Positions 15,939-23,469 of a DNA stretch of 64,000 bases are shown here, piece by piece. Below the pieces are notes generated by a model. It worked only from the letters and a program-made list of their open reading frames with translations, made no database searches and was not told the DNA's origin. The DNA comes from Acidobacteriota bacterium. GTDB lineage: Bacteria > Acidobacteriota > Terriglobia > Acidiferrales > UBA7541. The stretch lies in the NCBI GenBank assembly GCA_003223215.1, contig QHYH01000102.1, positions 38,664-102,663 on the forward strand, read 5' to 3'. The position numbers and the translations under genes are program-made. Position 1 is the first letter of the stretch. Every line of letters begins with the position of its first letter.

Positions 15939-17966
15939 CTAGTAATGAAGATTGAAGTTCAAAAGGTGCCAATGCAGCAGGACCCAGAGCAAACCGACGC
16001 AGCCGATGGCGAGCAACGTGTTCCAAATCCTGTACCAAACCCATTGCTGCGAGTCGCCCCAGGACCTGATGGCAGCAATGACAGTGATCAGCGCGCCGAT
16101 CCCGGCAAGGACACCGACCACTTGCAAGAGATGGATCTTCCAGCCGCCACTTGTTCCGAGCTCGAGCTTCTCCAGAAGGTTAAATATCCAAACGAAGCCA
16201 AGCAGATAAAAGATGTCGATGATGCAGGCGATTTTCGCCCAGTGGCGCCATTTTCGGGCGGTGGGATCGAGCATCAACGACTGCCGGTAGTGCTTCCGCA
16301 GAATCGCCGACACCGGCCAGCATAGAATGGTAAGAACCACCACGCCAATGCCCAGCCCGATGACCACGTAATCGAAGGCTTGCTTGTCGAGCGTGGCGCC
16401 CACTTCCTGAAGCACGATAAAAGGAAAATCGAGATAGGCGGTGCGATGGCCGCTGCCGTCTTTCACAAAAGCGACTCTTTCCGGGCCGTCGACGCTGTTG
16501 AAGAGCATGGGAGCGATTTCCCGGAAATGGCGCGGCTGTCCGTTTTCCTTCTTGAAAGCCTCGACGTAAATGGTGTTGTCCTGGGGATCGGCCAAAACCT
16601 TGGTCTCGCCCAGCATCGTGGTCAGCGACAAAATATTCGTTTCGAAGCGGCGGCTGCTTTTGTAGGAACCCACGACACTTTGCGCATCCTGTTTCGCCGT
16701 GGCCAGGGTTGTTTCATTCGCGGGCGCGCCGGGAAAATAGCGGTCCATAAACTTGATGTACAGGTCGCCGCGCGCATCGCCATGCTCGGGGCGGCCTGCG
16801 CTGTTGTAAGACACAAACAATCCCACGTGCGCATCGAGCACCAGAAACAAATCGCTGTGGAACAACTCCGTGTCGCCGCCGTGCGAGATAACCCGATGGC
16901 CGTTCAGGTTTTGTTCGTAGAATCCCAGGCACATCGCATTCATGCCGGCGGGCCAGCCTTCCTGACGCCCGTGCATATCCATTGCCGTCTCCGGCTTAAG
17001 GATTTGAGCATCGCCGTAACGCCCGTTTTGCAAATGCATGATCATCCAGTGCGCCATCGATTCCGCGGAAGCCGAGAGCGATCCGGCTGGAGCAACCTCC
17101 ACCCACTCAAAGTGCTTGGGTTTGCCGGAGCCGAGGTCATAGCCTTTGGACATGAACGGCTCAAGCGACTTCGGGAGTGGCTGGCGGAAGGTGGCGCGGG
17201 TCATGTTCAGCGGGTTGAAGAAATGTTGGTCCACGTAATCATAGAAATCCTGACCGGAGACGCGCTGGACCATGTACGCCGCGAGAGTCGTGGCGTAATT
17301 CGAATAAGCCGGAACGGTCCCGGGTGCAAAAATCTGCGCGGGCAAATGCGACGGCAGATACTTAGCGACAGGCGTCAAATCTTTTTCTTCGCCAACAAAG
17401 AGGTCTTTGATGGTTTCTTCGAGGCCGGAGCGATGGGTCATGATGTCGCGGAGGGTGGTGGGCTTTCGAAAAGTCTCCGGAATCCTGAAGTCGAGATACT
17501 GATTCACATCTGCGTCGAGGTTTAACTTGCCCTGCTCCACCTGCTGCATCACTGCGGTCCAAGTAAACGTCTTGGAGATGGAGCCGGGCCGGAAGAGCGT
17601 GTCTTGCGGCGAAACTGGCGTTTTCTTCTCGGCGTCCGCATAGCCGTAGCCTTTTTCGAAGAGAACTTTTCCGTCTTTTACGACGGAAATGACGGCGCCG
17701 GCAATGTCGGCCCTTTCAATCTGCTGCGGAATCAAGCCGTCGAGAAATGCGGAAAGATCTGATTCGGTCAATTCCTGGCCGCGCGGTGCCGCAAGAGCAT
17801 TCGTGCCAGCCGCTGCGCCCGCTCCTGACGCGCTCTTCTTCGCCGCGGAAGGGCTCTTCGGCGCCGTCGCTTTTTGTTCCTGCGCATAAATCCGCGCACT
17901 CAACAAACCGCATCCGGCCAGAAGCAAAGCCGCGCTGCGCAAAGCCCACGAATGCCAATTGGTCAT
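15939..17966 (-). CDS. Beta-lactamase-fold serine hydrolase with C-terminal membrane helices
   Basis: ATG 17966, behind GGGAGA, gives 675 residues beginning with a signal peptide (WALRSAALLLAGCGLLSARI). A Ser/Ala/Lys-rich linker precedes a class-C beta-lactamase domain: SxxK in LFRPGSISKTFTW, YxN in VPAYSNYATTLAAYMVQRVS, and the third motif as HGG in RVISHGGDTELFHSDLF. The final 150 residues contain about four hydrophobic helices (VVIGLGIGVVVLTILCWPVS, ACIIDIFYLLGFVWIFNLLE, VVGVLAGIGALITVIAAIRS, LLAIGCVGLLWVLLHWHLLN). These architectures are usually esterases or D-amino-acid/peptidoglycan hydrolases; antibiotic hydrolysis is not implied. The active domain should face the periplasm. Confidence 0.8.
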   Translation of the reverse strand: MTNWHSWALRSAALLLAGCGLLSARIYAQEQKATAPKSPSAAKKSASGAGAAAGTNALAAPRGQELTESDLSAFLDGLIPQQIERADIAGAVISVVKDGKVLFEKGYGYADAEKKTPVSPQDTLFRPGSISKTFTWTAVMQQVEQGKLNLDADVNQYLDFRIPETFRKPTTLRDIMTHRSGLEETIKDLFVGEEKDLTPVAKYLPSHLPAQIFAPGTVPAYSNYATTLAAYMVQRVSGQDFYDYVDQHFFNPLNMTRATFRQPLPKSLEPFMSKGYDLGSGKPKHFEWVEVAPAGSLSASAESMAHWMIMHLQNGRYGDAQILKPETAMDMHGRQEGWPAGMNAMCLGFYEQNLNGHRVISHGGDTELFHSDLFLVLDAHVGLFVSYNSAGRPEHGDARGDLYIKFMDRYFPGAPANETTLATAKQDAQSVVGSYKSSRRFETNILSLTTMLGETKVLADPQDNTIYVEAFKKENGQPRHFREIAPMLFNSVDGPERVAFVKDGSGHRTAYLDFPFIVLQEVGATLDKQAFDYVVIGLGIGVVVLTILCWPVSAILRKHYRQSLMLDPTARKWRHWAKIACIIDIFYLLGFVWIFNLLEKLELGTSGGWKIHLLQVVGVLAGIGALITVIAAIRSWGDSQQWVWYRIWNTLLAIGCVGLLWVLLHWHLLNFNLHY

Positions 17967-18132
17967 CGCCGTCTCCCATCTCGAACAATGTTGCTGGTGA
18001 AACATTTGGTGCATTACCGCAAAGAAATCATGGATGGGCGACACTCTAGGCGGCAGCTACAGCGCTGTCAAGCCACTCTTGTGTGAAAAAGCCCGGGAGG
18101 GGCCGATAACAACACCCGTTGCACATTGCGGG

Positions 18133-18161
18133 AAAACAAGGCGGCGCGTTTGTCGCCTTGT
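18133..18161 (-). terminator. Intrinsic terminator after the LytS-like gene
   Basis: ACAAGGCG (18136-18143) and CGCCTTGT (18154-18161) form a perfect 8-bp stem with a 10-base loop; read on the minus strand the stem ends in TTTTCC. It begins 22 bases after the stop of the histidine kinase gene. Confidence 0.6.
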
Positions 18162-18182
18162 CCCCTGTCTGATAACGTCTTC

Positions 18183-19511
18183 TTACTTCCTGACTTCCTG
18201 CATCACGGGCACCAGCTCTGGAATTTCAATGCGAATCACGGTGCCTTCGCTAAGCCGGCTTTGGATGTCGAGCTGAAAATCCGTTCCATAGAGCACGCGC
18301 AGCCGCTCACGCACGTTGCTCAATCCAATCCCTTCCACGTAGACGTGCGGCAGCCTTTCCTCGGAAATGCCCACGCCGTTGTCTTCAATCTCGATACTCA
18401 GGCGGCCGTCCCGGTCGATCGTGCGCAATTCGATTTTTCCGCCGCCGATTTTAGGCGCCAACCCGTGCTTCAAGCAGTTTTCGACAATCGGCTGCAGCAG
18501 CATGCTCGGCACAAACGCTTCGAGGGCCTCCTGGTCCACGTGTTTCACAATTTCGAGGTTTTCGCGGCCAAAACGAGCAACCTCGATGTCCAGATAATCG
18601 TCGATGAATTGCAGCTCCTCGCGGAGCGGCACAAACGTTTCGTGCTTGCGCAGCAACCTGCGCAGAATGTTGCTGAGCTTCAGCACGACCTCACGCGCCG
18701 AGTCCGGGTCAAAACGGATCAGCGCCGTCACGGTGTTCAGCGTGTTAAAGAGAAAATGCGGATTAATCTGCCGTGAGAGCGCGTCCATGCGCGCCTTCAG
18801 CAGGAGTTGCTGGTGACGCTCGAGGTTCATCTCATTGCGCGTGTTATTCCAGATTTTCAGCGGCGACGCGACCGACATCAACGTCGCAATGACAGCGAGG
18901 ATCAGCCACCAGTCCCACCGGGCGTGAATGGCGAAGAGCCATTTCGGTTTGGGCGCCAGCAGCACCAATGCAACGCGGCCCACTTCCAGGCCCACGCACG
19001 TCGCAAGCGGCGCCATCTCCCAGGACAGTTCGGCCTTGCGCAACAAGCGCACGGTGGCCTTGGGAATGTTCAAAAAGGTGAACGGCCCGAAATTCCAGAG
19101 GTCTTCTTTGTTGGGAATGGCCTGACGGATCAGCCCGCCCAACAAGCCCGCCGCGGATGCCGCGGGCATGGCCAGCCATTCATGACCCACGAGCGCCGGG
19201 ATGGTGATAATGGCCCCGCCGATGGGTCCTACGACGCGGCCGCCCAACAAGCCCATGAGGAATGCGCCTTCCAGGGACAAATCCGCGAAAGAATAGCCCG
19301 GACCGCCAATCAGGCGCAGGGTCACGCCCAAAATGAGTGGTGGCACCATGAACAACATTAATTTCAGTTTTTGATCCGGGTCGCGCTGCTCGGTGAATAA
19401 GACACGTCGAAAGGTGTTCCAGCGGGCGAGGAGCGCGGCAAACGAGGATGCCACCGCCACCTTCAGCAGCAACGTGAAGAGAAATTCGCGAACGGAAGAG
19501 GCTGTATCCAT
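18183..19511 (-). CDS. LytS/YehU-type sensor histidine kinase
   Basis: The 442-residue kinase has an N-terminal multi-helix sensor of the 5TMR-LYT type (SLEGAFLMGLLGGRVVGPIG, ALVGHEWLAMPAASAAGLLG) and further helices to about residue 225. The His_kinase (PF06580) domain has the phospho-acceptor motif SRQINPHFLFNTLNTV, the N box MLLQPIVENCLKHGL and the G box EIEDNGVGIS with GIGLSNVRERL. Relatives work with LytTR-type response regulators; none is present nearby, so its partner is encoded elsewhere. It is divergent from ribA and followed by an intrinsic terminator. Confidence 0.87.
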   Translation of the reverse strand: MDTASSVREFLFTLLLKVAVASSFAALLARWNTFRRVLFTEQRDPDQKLKLMLFMVPPLILGVTLRLIGGPGYSFADLSLEGAFLMGLLGGRVVGPIGGAIITIPALVGHEWLAMPAASAAGLLGGLIRQAIPNKEDLWNFGPFTFLNIPKATVRLLRKAELSWEMAPLATCVGLEVGRVALVLLAPKPKWLFAIHARWDWWLILAVIATLMSVASPLKIWNNTRNEMNLERHQQLLLKARMDALSRQINPHFLFNTLNTVTALIRFDPDSAREVVLKLSNILRRLLRKHETFVPLREELQFIDDYLDIEVARFGRENLEIVKHVDQEALEAFVPSMLLQPIVENCLKHGLAPKIGGGKIELRTIDRDGRLSIEIEDNGVGISEERLPHVYVEGIGLSNVRERLRVLYGTDFQLDIQSRLSEGTVIRIEIPELVPVMQEVRK

Positions 19512-19685
19512 GGCGGTCTGCGCCTCAAGTAACGCTAGCCAATCCGCTCAGCGAAGTAAAGCGCGTTGCCGAAAGAGAAAAGGAGTGTCGGCTGGCAACC
19601 AGGCCACCGATTGGCAAGTTGACGAGGTGCTCAAGCAGGCAGAAAACCGGCCGAATTGCGGTTCCTGCTATACTTTTCGTTTCTC

Positions 19686-20324
19686 ATGAAAGCGAATTCG
19701 CGACCGAGCCAGCCTTCGAGCAAGGGCGGCACGAGTGTGCGGAAGATCGCCCAGGCGGATCTTCCGACGCGCTACGGGCGATTCACAATCGTTGGTTTTC
19801 AAGGCCGCGGAAAAAATGAGGAAGCGGTGGCACTGGTGCGTGGAAACCTTATTGGCAAAGCCCCGCCGCTGGTGCGCGTGCATTCGCAATGCTTGACAGG
19901 AGATGTGCTAGGGTCGCTGCGGTGCGACTGCCGTTCGCAACTCGAACTATCATTGAAAAAGATCGCCCAGGCGGCATCGGGAATTTTGCTTTATCTTCCG
20001 CAAGAAGGTCGCGGAATCGGCTTGATGAACAAGCTCCGCGCTTATCAATTGCAAGACGGCGGGATGGACACGGTAGAAGCAAACGAAAAACTAGGATTCG
20101 CTGCCGACGCACGCGAGTACGATTTTACCGCGCAAGTCTTGAAAAAACTCGGCGCCAAACGCATCCGGCTGCTTTCGAACAATCCCGAAAAAGTGCGGCA
20201 ACTCGAGAAAGGGGGGATTCAAGTTATCGAGCGCGTGCCGTGCCAGCCGCGCGTGTCGAAAATCTCGCGCCGGTACCTGAAAACCAAGAAACGTAAAATG
20301 GGCCACATCCTCAAAGGAATTTAG
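19686..20324 (+). CDS. ribA: GTP cyclohydrolase II
   Basis: ATG 19686 gives 212 residues (a TTG ten codons earlier is possible but unlikely). The protein has the Zn ligands in HSQCLTGDVLGSLRCDCRSQ, the catalytic LPQEGRGIGLMNKLRAYQLQ and LGAKRIRLLSNNPEKV. It converts GTP to 2,5-diamino-6-ribosylamino-pyrimidinone phosphate, the first step of riboflavin synthesis. It is stand-alone rather than fused to the RibB domain as in many bacteria. A basic tail (RRYLKTKKRKMGHIL) ends the protein. It is monocistronic here. Confidence 0.93.
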   Translation: MKANSRPSQPSSKGGTSVRKIAQADLPTRYGRFTIVGFQGRGKNEEAVALVRGNLIGKAPPLVRVHSQCLTGDVLGSLRCDCRSQLELSLKKIAQAASGILLYLPQEGRGIGLMNKLRAYQLQDGGMDTVEANEKLGFAADAREYDFTAQVLKKLGAKRIRLLSNNPEKVRQLEKGGIQVIERVPCQPRVSKISRRYLKTKKRKMGHILKGI

Positions 20325-20407
20325 ATTTGCGAGCATTTCTCGACCCGCGGTTCATGCCGACGTGTACAAGTTGAGATCCTTCGCTTGGTTCGGAACGAAA
20401 ACTGGAT

Positions 20408-20611
20408 TTATCCCCCGCCGACAAATTGCACGATTTCGTAACGGTCGCCAGCCTGGATGGTGGTCTTCTGCCAGTCCGCGCGGGAGAGAATCTCGAGGTT
20501 GCGTTCGATAGCCACGCGGCCGGGATCCAGGCTCATTTCGTGGAGCAAGTCGCTGACCGTCGCGCCGGGTTTTGCGGCGCGCTGCTCGCCGTTTACGATG
20601 ATGGTCAGCAT
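20408..20611 (-). CDS. thiS: Sulfur carrier protein ThiS
   Basis: A 67-residue ubiquitin-fold protein, MLTIIVNGEQRAAKPGATVS through RYEIVQFVGGG. The C-terminal Gly-Gly is the site adenylated and thiocarboxylated for thiazole synthesis in thiamine biosynthesis. VAIERNLEILSRADW matches the family's (V/A)A(V/I)E.N...(P/S)R..W block. ThiG, ThiF and ThiO are not adjacent. It is 12 bases downstream of the 207-residue hypothetical gene on the same strand and likely cotranscribed with it. Confidence 0.88.
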   Translation of the reverse strand: MLTIIVNGEQRAAKPGATVSDLLHEMSLDPGRVAIERNLEILSRADWQKTTIQAGDRYEIVQFVGGG

Positions 20612-20623
20612 GGGTTCCCGTCC

Positions 20624-21247
20624 TCAGCTAGTGGAAGGCACTCGAGGCTTGGCGCGCAATTGAAAACGCAACTGAGCGTGCGCCTTCCCCTTGGAAGCTT
20701 CGATGACGAGCGCCACTTCAGCACCGGCCAGAGGGGGCATGTCGAAGGCAAGGTTGGCGCGCCCGAGTGACCCCGTTTCCGAGGAAAACGCGGCAGGTTC
20801 CGCGGCGCCTTCCACGCGAGCCATAACCGTGGCGCGCTCGACGGGCTTGCTCGCAGGATCGTTCACGGCTATTTGTAACAGGGCGCGTTTGCCCGAGAGC
20901 CAGGTTTTGGCGTTGAGCAGCTCCAAATGGATAGCCGCGGCTGATTCGGCAGGAGCCGGTGTGTGACCTCGCGTCTTCCCGTCGCTGGGAAGCGCCAAGC
21001 GCAGCTTGCCCGTGCGGATCTCATCAACCACGCTGCGGTGCTGCGTGTCCACGCGAAGCTTGAGCGCCTGCTCGCGGTCGGAATTCAAGGGAAGGAGGTC
21101 GCTGAAGCTATTCGTGCGGCGATGAAGTACGCGCCCGCGCAGATAGACGGTGGTATCGATGAGCGCATGCGCGGCCCCGCGCTCTTCGGTCTGGACGTGA
21201 TAAGTGTCGCCAGCAACCGTCACGTTGGAGTTGTGACCAAATGGCAT
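20624..21247 (-). CDS. Conserved hypothetical with HVQTEERG-type N-terminal domain
   Basis: The 207-residue product has two parts. Residues 1 to about 85 contain MPFGHNSNVTVAGDTYHVQT and EERGAAHALIDTTVYLRGRV, a pattern I recall from uncharacterised proteins of Acidobacteriota and deltaproteobacterial lineages. Residues 105-200 look like a single beta-sandwich (IHLELLNAKTWLSGKRALLQ, ASKPVERATVMARVEG, ALVIEASKGKAHAQLRFQLR). No signal peptide is visible. It is divergent from nuoA and upstream of thiS. Function unknown. Confidence 0.65.
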   Translation of the reverse strand: MPFGHNSNVTVAGDTYHVQTEERGAAHALIDTTVYLRGRVLHRRTNSFSDLLPLNSDREQALKLRVDTQHRSVVDEIRTGKLRLALPSDGKTRGHTPAPAESAAAIHLELLNAKTWLSGKRALLQIAVNDPASKPVERATVMARVEGAAEPAAFSSETGSLGRANLAFDMPPLAGAEVALVIEASKGKAHAQLRFQLRAKPRVPSTS

Positions 21248-21312
21248 GTCGGTGTCCGCCCGCGTTTTCGCGCCAACCGCAGCAGGCCTCGCAGAGATTT
21301 GTTGCGCCCGAA

Positions 21313-21342
21313 TTGACCGGGCGCCCGCTAAATCGATATTAT
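21313..21342 (+). promoter_or_regulatory. Promoter of the first nuo cluster
   Basis: TTGACC (21313-21318) and TATTAT (21337-21342) are 18 bp apart, directly before nuoA. A start point about 7 bases after the -10 leaves a leader of only 5-6 nt before ATG 21355, and no Shine-Dalgarno is present, so the nuoA message is probably nearly leaderless. Confidence 0.5.
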
Positions 21343-21354
21343 AGCAGTTCGACC

Positions 21355-21726
21355 ATGACGGATTCTGGCTTACATACCTATGCTCCGCTTCTCCTACACC
21401 TGCTGATTGCCTTTGGCCTGGCCGGCCTGCTGACAGCGCTTTCCGTACTGGTGGGATGGCGGCGGCCGAACCGGGCCAAGCAGCAAGCGTACGAATGCGG
21501 CATGGAACCCACAGGTGACGCGCGGGAACCCTTCTCCGTCAAGTTCTACCTCGTGGCGATGGTTTTCATTCTGTTCGATGTGGAAGCCATCTTCTTGTAC
21601 CCCTGGGCCTACATCTTTCGCAGTTTACGCTGGTACGGCTTTGTGGAGATGATGATTTACATTGCCGTTCTCCTGGTCGGTTATCTTTATCTTTGGAAAA
21701 AGGGCGCGCTCGACTGGAACAAGTAA
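21355..21726 (+). CDS. nuoA: NADH-quinone oxidoreductase subunit A, copy 1
   Basis: A 123-residue membrane subunit with three helices. The family segment AYECGMEPTGDAREPFSVKF is followed by YLVAMVFILFDVEAIFLYPW and a final helix ending LWKKGALDW. The Cys-containing loop lies near the quinone chamber. It is first in the plus-strand operon and is followed directly, with no nuoB, by nuoC. ATG 21355 is chosen because the upstream codons belong to the divergent gene's leader. Confidence 0.92.
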   Translation: MTDSGLHTYAPLLLHLLIAFGLAGLLTALSVLVGWRRPNRAKQQAYECGMEPTGDAREPFSVKFYLVAMVFILFDVEAIFLYPWAYIFRSLRWYGFVEMMIYIAVLLVGYLYLWKKGALDWNK

Positions 21727-21734
21727 CGGCGCTC

Positions 21735-22274
21735 GTGGGATTGGAAATTGTGACCGAGTCTTCCAGCCAAAAAGCTAATGTTAGTGTCGAGTGCTTGCGG
21801 TCGTGGAGCCCGCAGGCTGTCGCAGAGGTCATCGAATTCCGGGGTGAAACCGCGATCCTAGTGCCGCGAAACTTGCTTCGCTCCGTGGCGGAGCGATGCC
21901 GCATGGATTCCAAACTGCAGTTCAACCTGCTCACGGACGCTACCTGCCTGGACCGCTTCCCCGTTGAGCCGCGATTCGAGTTGAACTACCAACTGGTGTC
22001 CATTCCCAGACGCGATCGGGTGCGTTTGCAAGTCAAACTGAGCGGCCAGGATCCCGTGGTGGATTCCCTTGTGCCCGTTTGGCCCGGAGCGAACTGGCTC
22101 GAGCGCGAGATTTTTGACTTGTTCGGGATTCGTTTCGAGGGCCACCCGGATTTGCGACGGATTCTGCTTCCTGAAGATTGGGAAGGATATCCGCTGCGCA
22201 GAGATTTTCCGGTGGAAGGCTACCGCGACGTGCCGAGCACGGGGGACCTTTTTAAGAAGAGCAGCCTGCTATGA
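21735..22274 (+). CDS. nuoC: NADH-quinone oxidoreductase subunit C, copy 1
   Basis: The frame is open from a TTG at 21693 inside nuoA; GTG 21735, 8 bases after the nuoA stop, is preferred and gives 179 residues, though no clear Shine-Dalgarno decides. The 30-kDa subunit signature is complete: VWPGANWLEREIFDLFGIRF then EGHPDLRRILLPEDWEGYPL and RRDFPVEGYRD. It forms part of the peripheral arm next to NuoD and NuoI. Its end overlaps the nuoD start by 4 bases (ATGA). In canonical operons nuoB precedes it; here that gene is missing. Confidence 0.9.
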   Translation: MGLEIVTESSSQKANVSVECLRSWSPQAVAEVIEFRGETAILVPRNLLRSVAERCRMDSKLQFNLLTDATCLDRFPVEPRFELNYQLVSIPRRDRVRLQVKLSGQDPVVDSLVPVWPGANWLEREIFDLFGIRFEGHPDLRRILLPEDWEGYPLRRDFPVEGYRDVPSTGDLFKKSSLL

Positions 22275-23467
22275 CAACCGTGGACACCGTTACCGGCACG
22301 GCCAAGACGATGGTCCTCAACATGGGACCGCAGCACCCGTCGACGCACGGCGTGCTGCGCATCTTGCTGGAGCTGGACGGCGAAACGGTCGTGAAAGCGG
22401 TTCCGGACCTCGGCTATCTGCATACTGGCATCGAAAAATCTTGCGAAGACAAGACCTACTCCCAAGTCATCACGCTGACCGACCGCATCGATTACCTGAA
22501 TCCGCTGGGCAACAACCTGGTGTACTGCATGGCGGTCGAAAAGCTGCTCGGGCTGGAAGTGCCTAAGCGCGCGCAATACATCCGCGTGATGATGGTCGAG
22601 CTGCAGCGGATTTCCTCGCACCTGGTGTGGCTCGGGACGCATGCCATCGACCTGGGGGCCATGTCGGTCTTTCTCTATTGCTTCCGCGAGCGCGAAGAGA
22701 TTCTAAAGATCTTCGAAATGTTCTCGGGTCAGCGGATGATGACCAGCTACATTCGCATCGGCGGCGTAGCGCTGGACCCGCCCGCGGGCTGGCGTCAGGC
22801 GGTACAAAAATTCCTGAACATGATGCCGAGCCGAGTGGATGAATACGAAACGCTGCTGACACAGAACCCCATCTGGATCGGCCGTACAAAGGATATCGGC
22901 TACATCTCACCGGAAGATGCGATTGCATTGAGCATGACCGGCCCGACGCTGCGCGCGTCGGGCGTGGCATACGACAACCGGAAAGCCTTTCCCTATTCGA
23001 GCTACGAGGAATTCGACTTTGACGTGCCCACCCGCACCGAATCGGATTGCTACGCGCGGTACCTAGTGCGCGTGGCGGAGATGCGCGAAAGCTTGAAAAT
23101 CGTTCGGCAGGCGATAAAAAAAATCACGCATGAAGGGCCCATCAAGGCGGAAGCGCCGGGAATTATTCCGCCGCAGCGTGAAAAAATGAAGACGGAGATG
23201 GAGGCGCTCATCTACCACTTCAAGATTTTCACGGAAGGTTTTTCGCCGCCGCCGGGCGAAGCGTTTGTGGCGGTGGAGTCGCCTCGCGGCGAGCTGGGCT
23301 GCTTCGTGGCCAGCGATGGTTCGCCGAAGCCGCTGCGTGTGCATTTTCGGGCCCCGTCATTCATTAATTTGCAGGCGCTGCCGAAGCTTATCGAAGGTCG
23401 ATTGATCGCCGACGTGGTCGCGTGCATCGGTACGATTGACATCGTGCTCGGAGAAGTCGACAGGTAG
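22271..23467 (+). CDS. nuoD: NADH-quinone oxidoreductase subunit D, copy 1
   Basis: A 398-residue 49-kDa-type subunit. [20 protein letters not shown] holds the His that faces quinone; LGYLHTGIEKSCEDKTYSQV, DRIDYLNPLGNN, SHLVWLGTHAIDLGAMSVFL and the C-terminal SFINLQALPKLIEGRLIADV then [13 protein letters not shown] are all diagnostic. It normally packs against NuoB to form the quinone pocket near cluster N2. An insertion around residues 285-315 (PIKAEAPGIIPPQREKMKTE) distinguishes it from copy 2 at 44838-45980. Confidence 0.95.
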   Translation: MTTVDTVTGTAKTMVLNMGPQHPSTHGVLRILLELDGETVVKAVPDLGYLHTGIEKSCEDKTYSQVITLTDRIDYLNPLGNNLVYCMAVEKLLGLEVPKRAQYIRVMMVELQRISSHLVWLGTHAIDLGAMSVFLYCFREREEILKIFEMFSGQRMMTSYIRIGGVALDPPAGWRQAVQKFLNMMPSRVDEYETLLTQNPIWIGRTKDIGYISPEDAIALSMTGPTLRASGVAYDNRKAFPYSSYEEFDFDVPTRTESDCYARYLVRVAEMRESLKIVRQAIKKITHEGPIKAEAPGIIPPQREKMKTEMEALIYHFKIFTEGFSPPPGEAFVAVESPRGELGCFVASDGSPKPLRVHFRAPSFINLQALPKLIEGRLIADVVACIGTIDIVLGEVDR

Positions 23468-23469
23468 CC

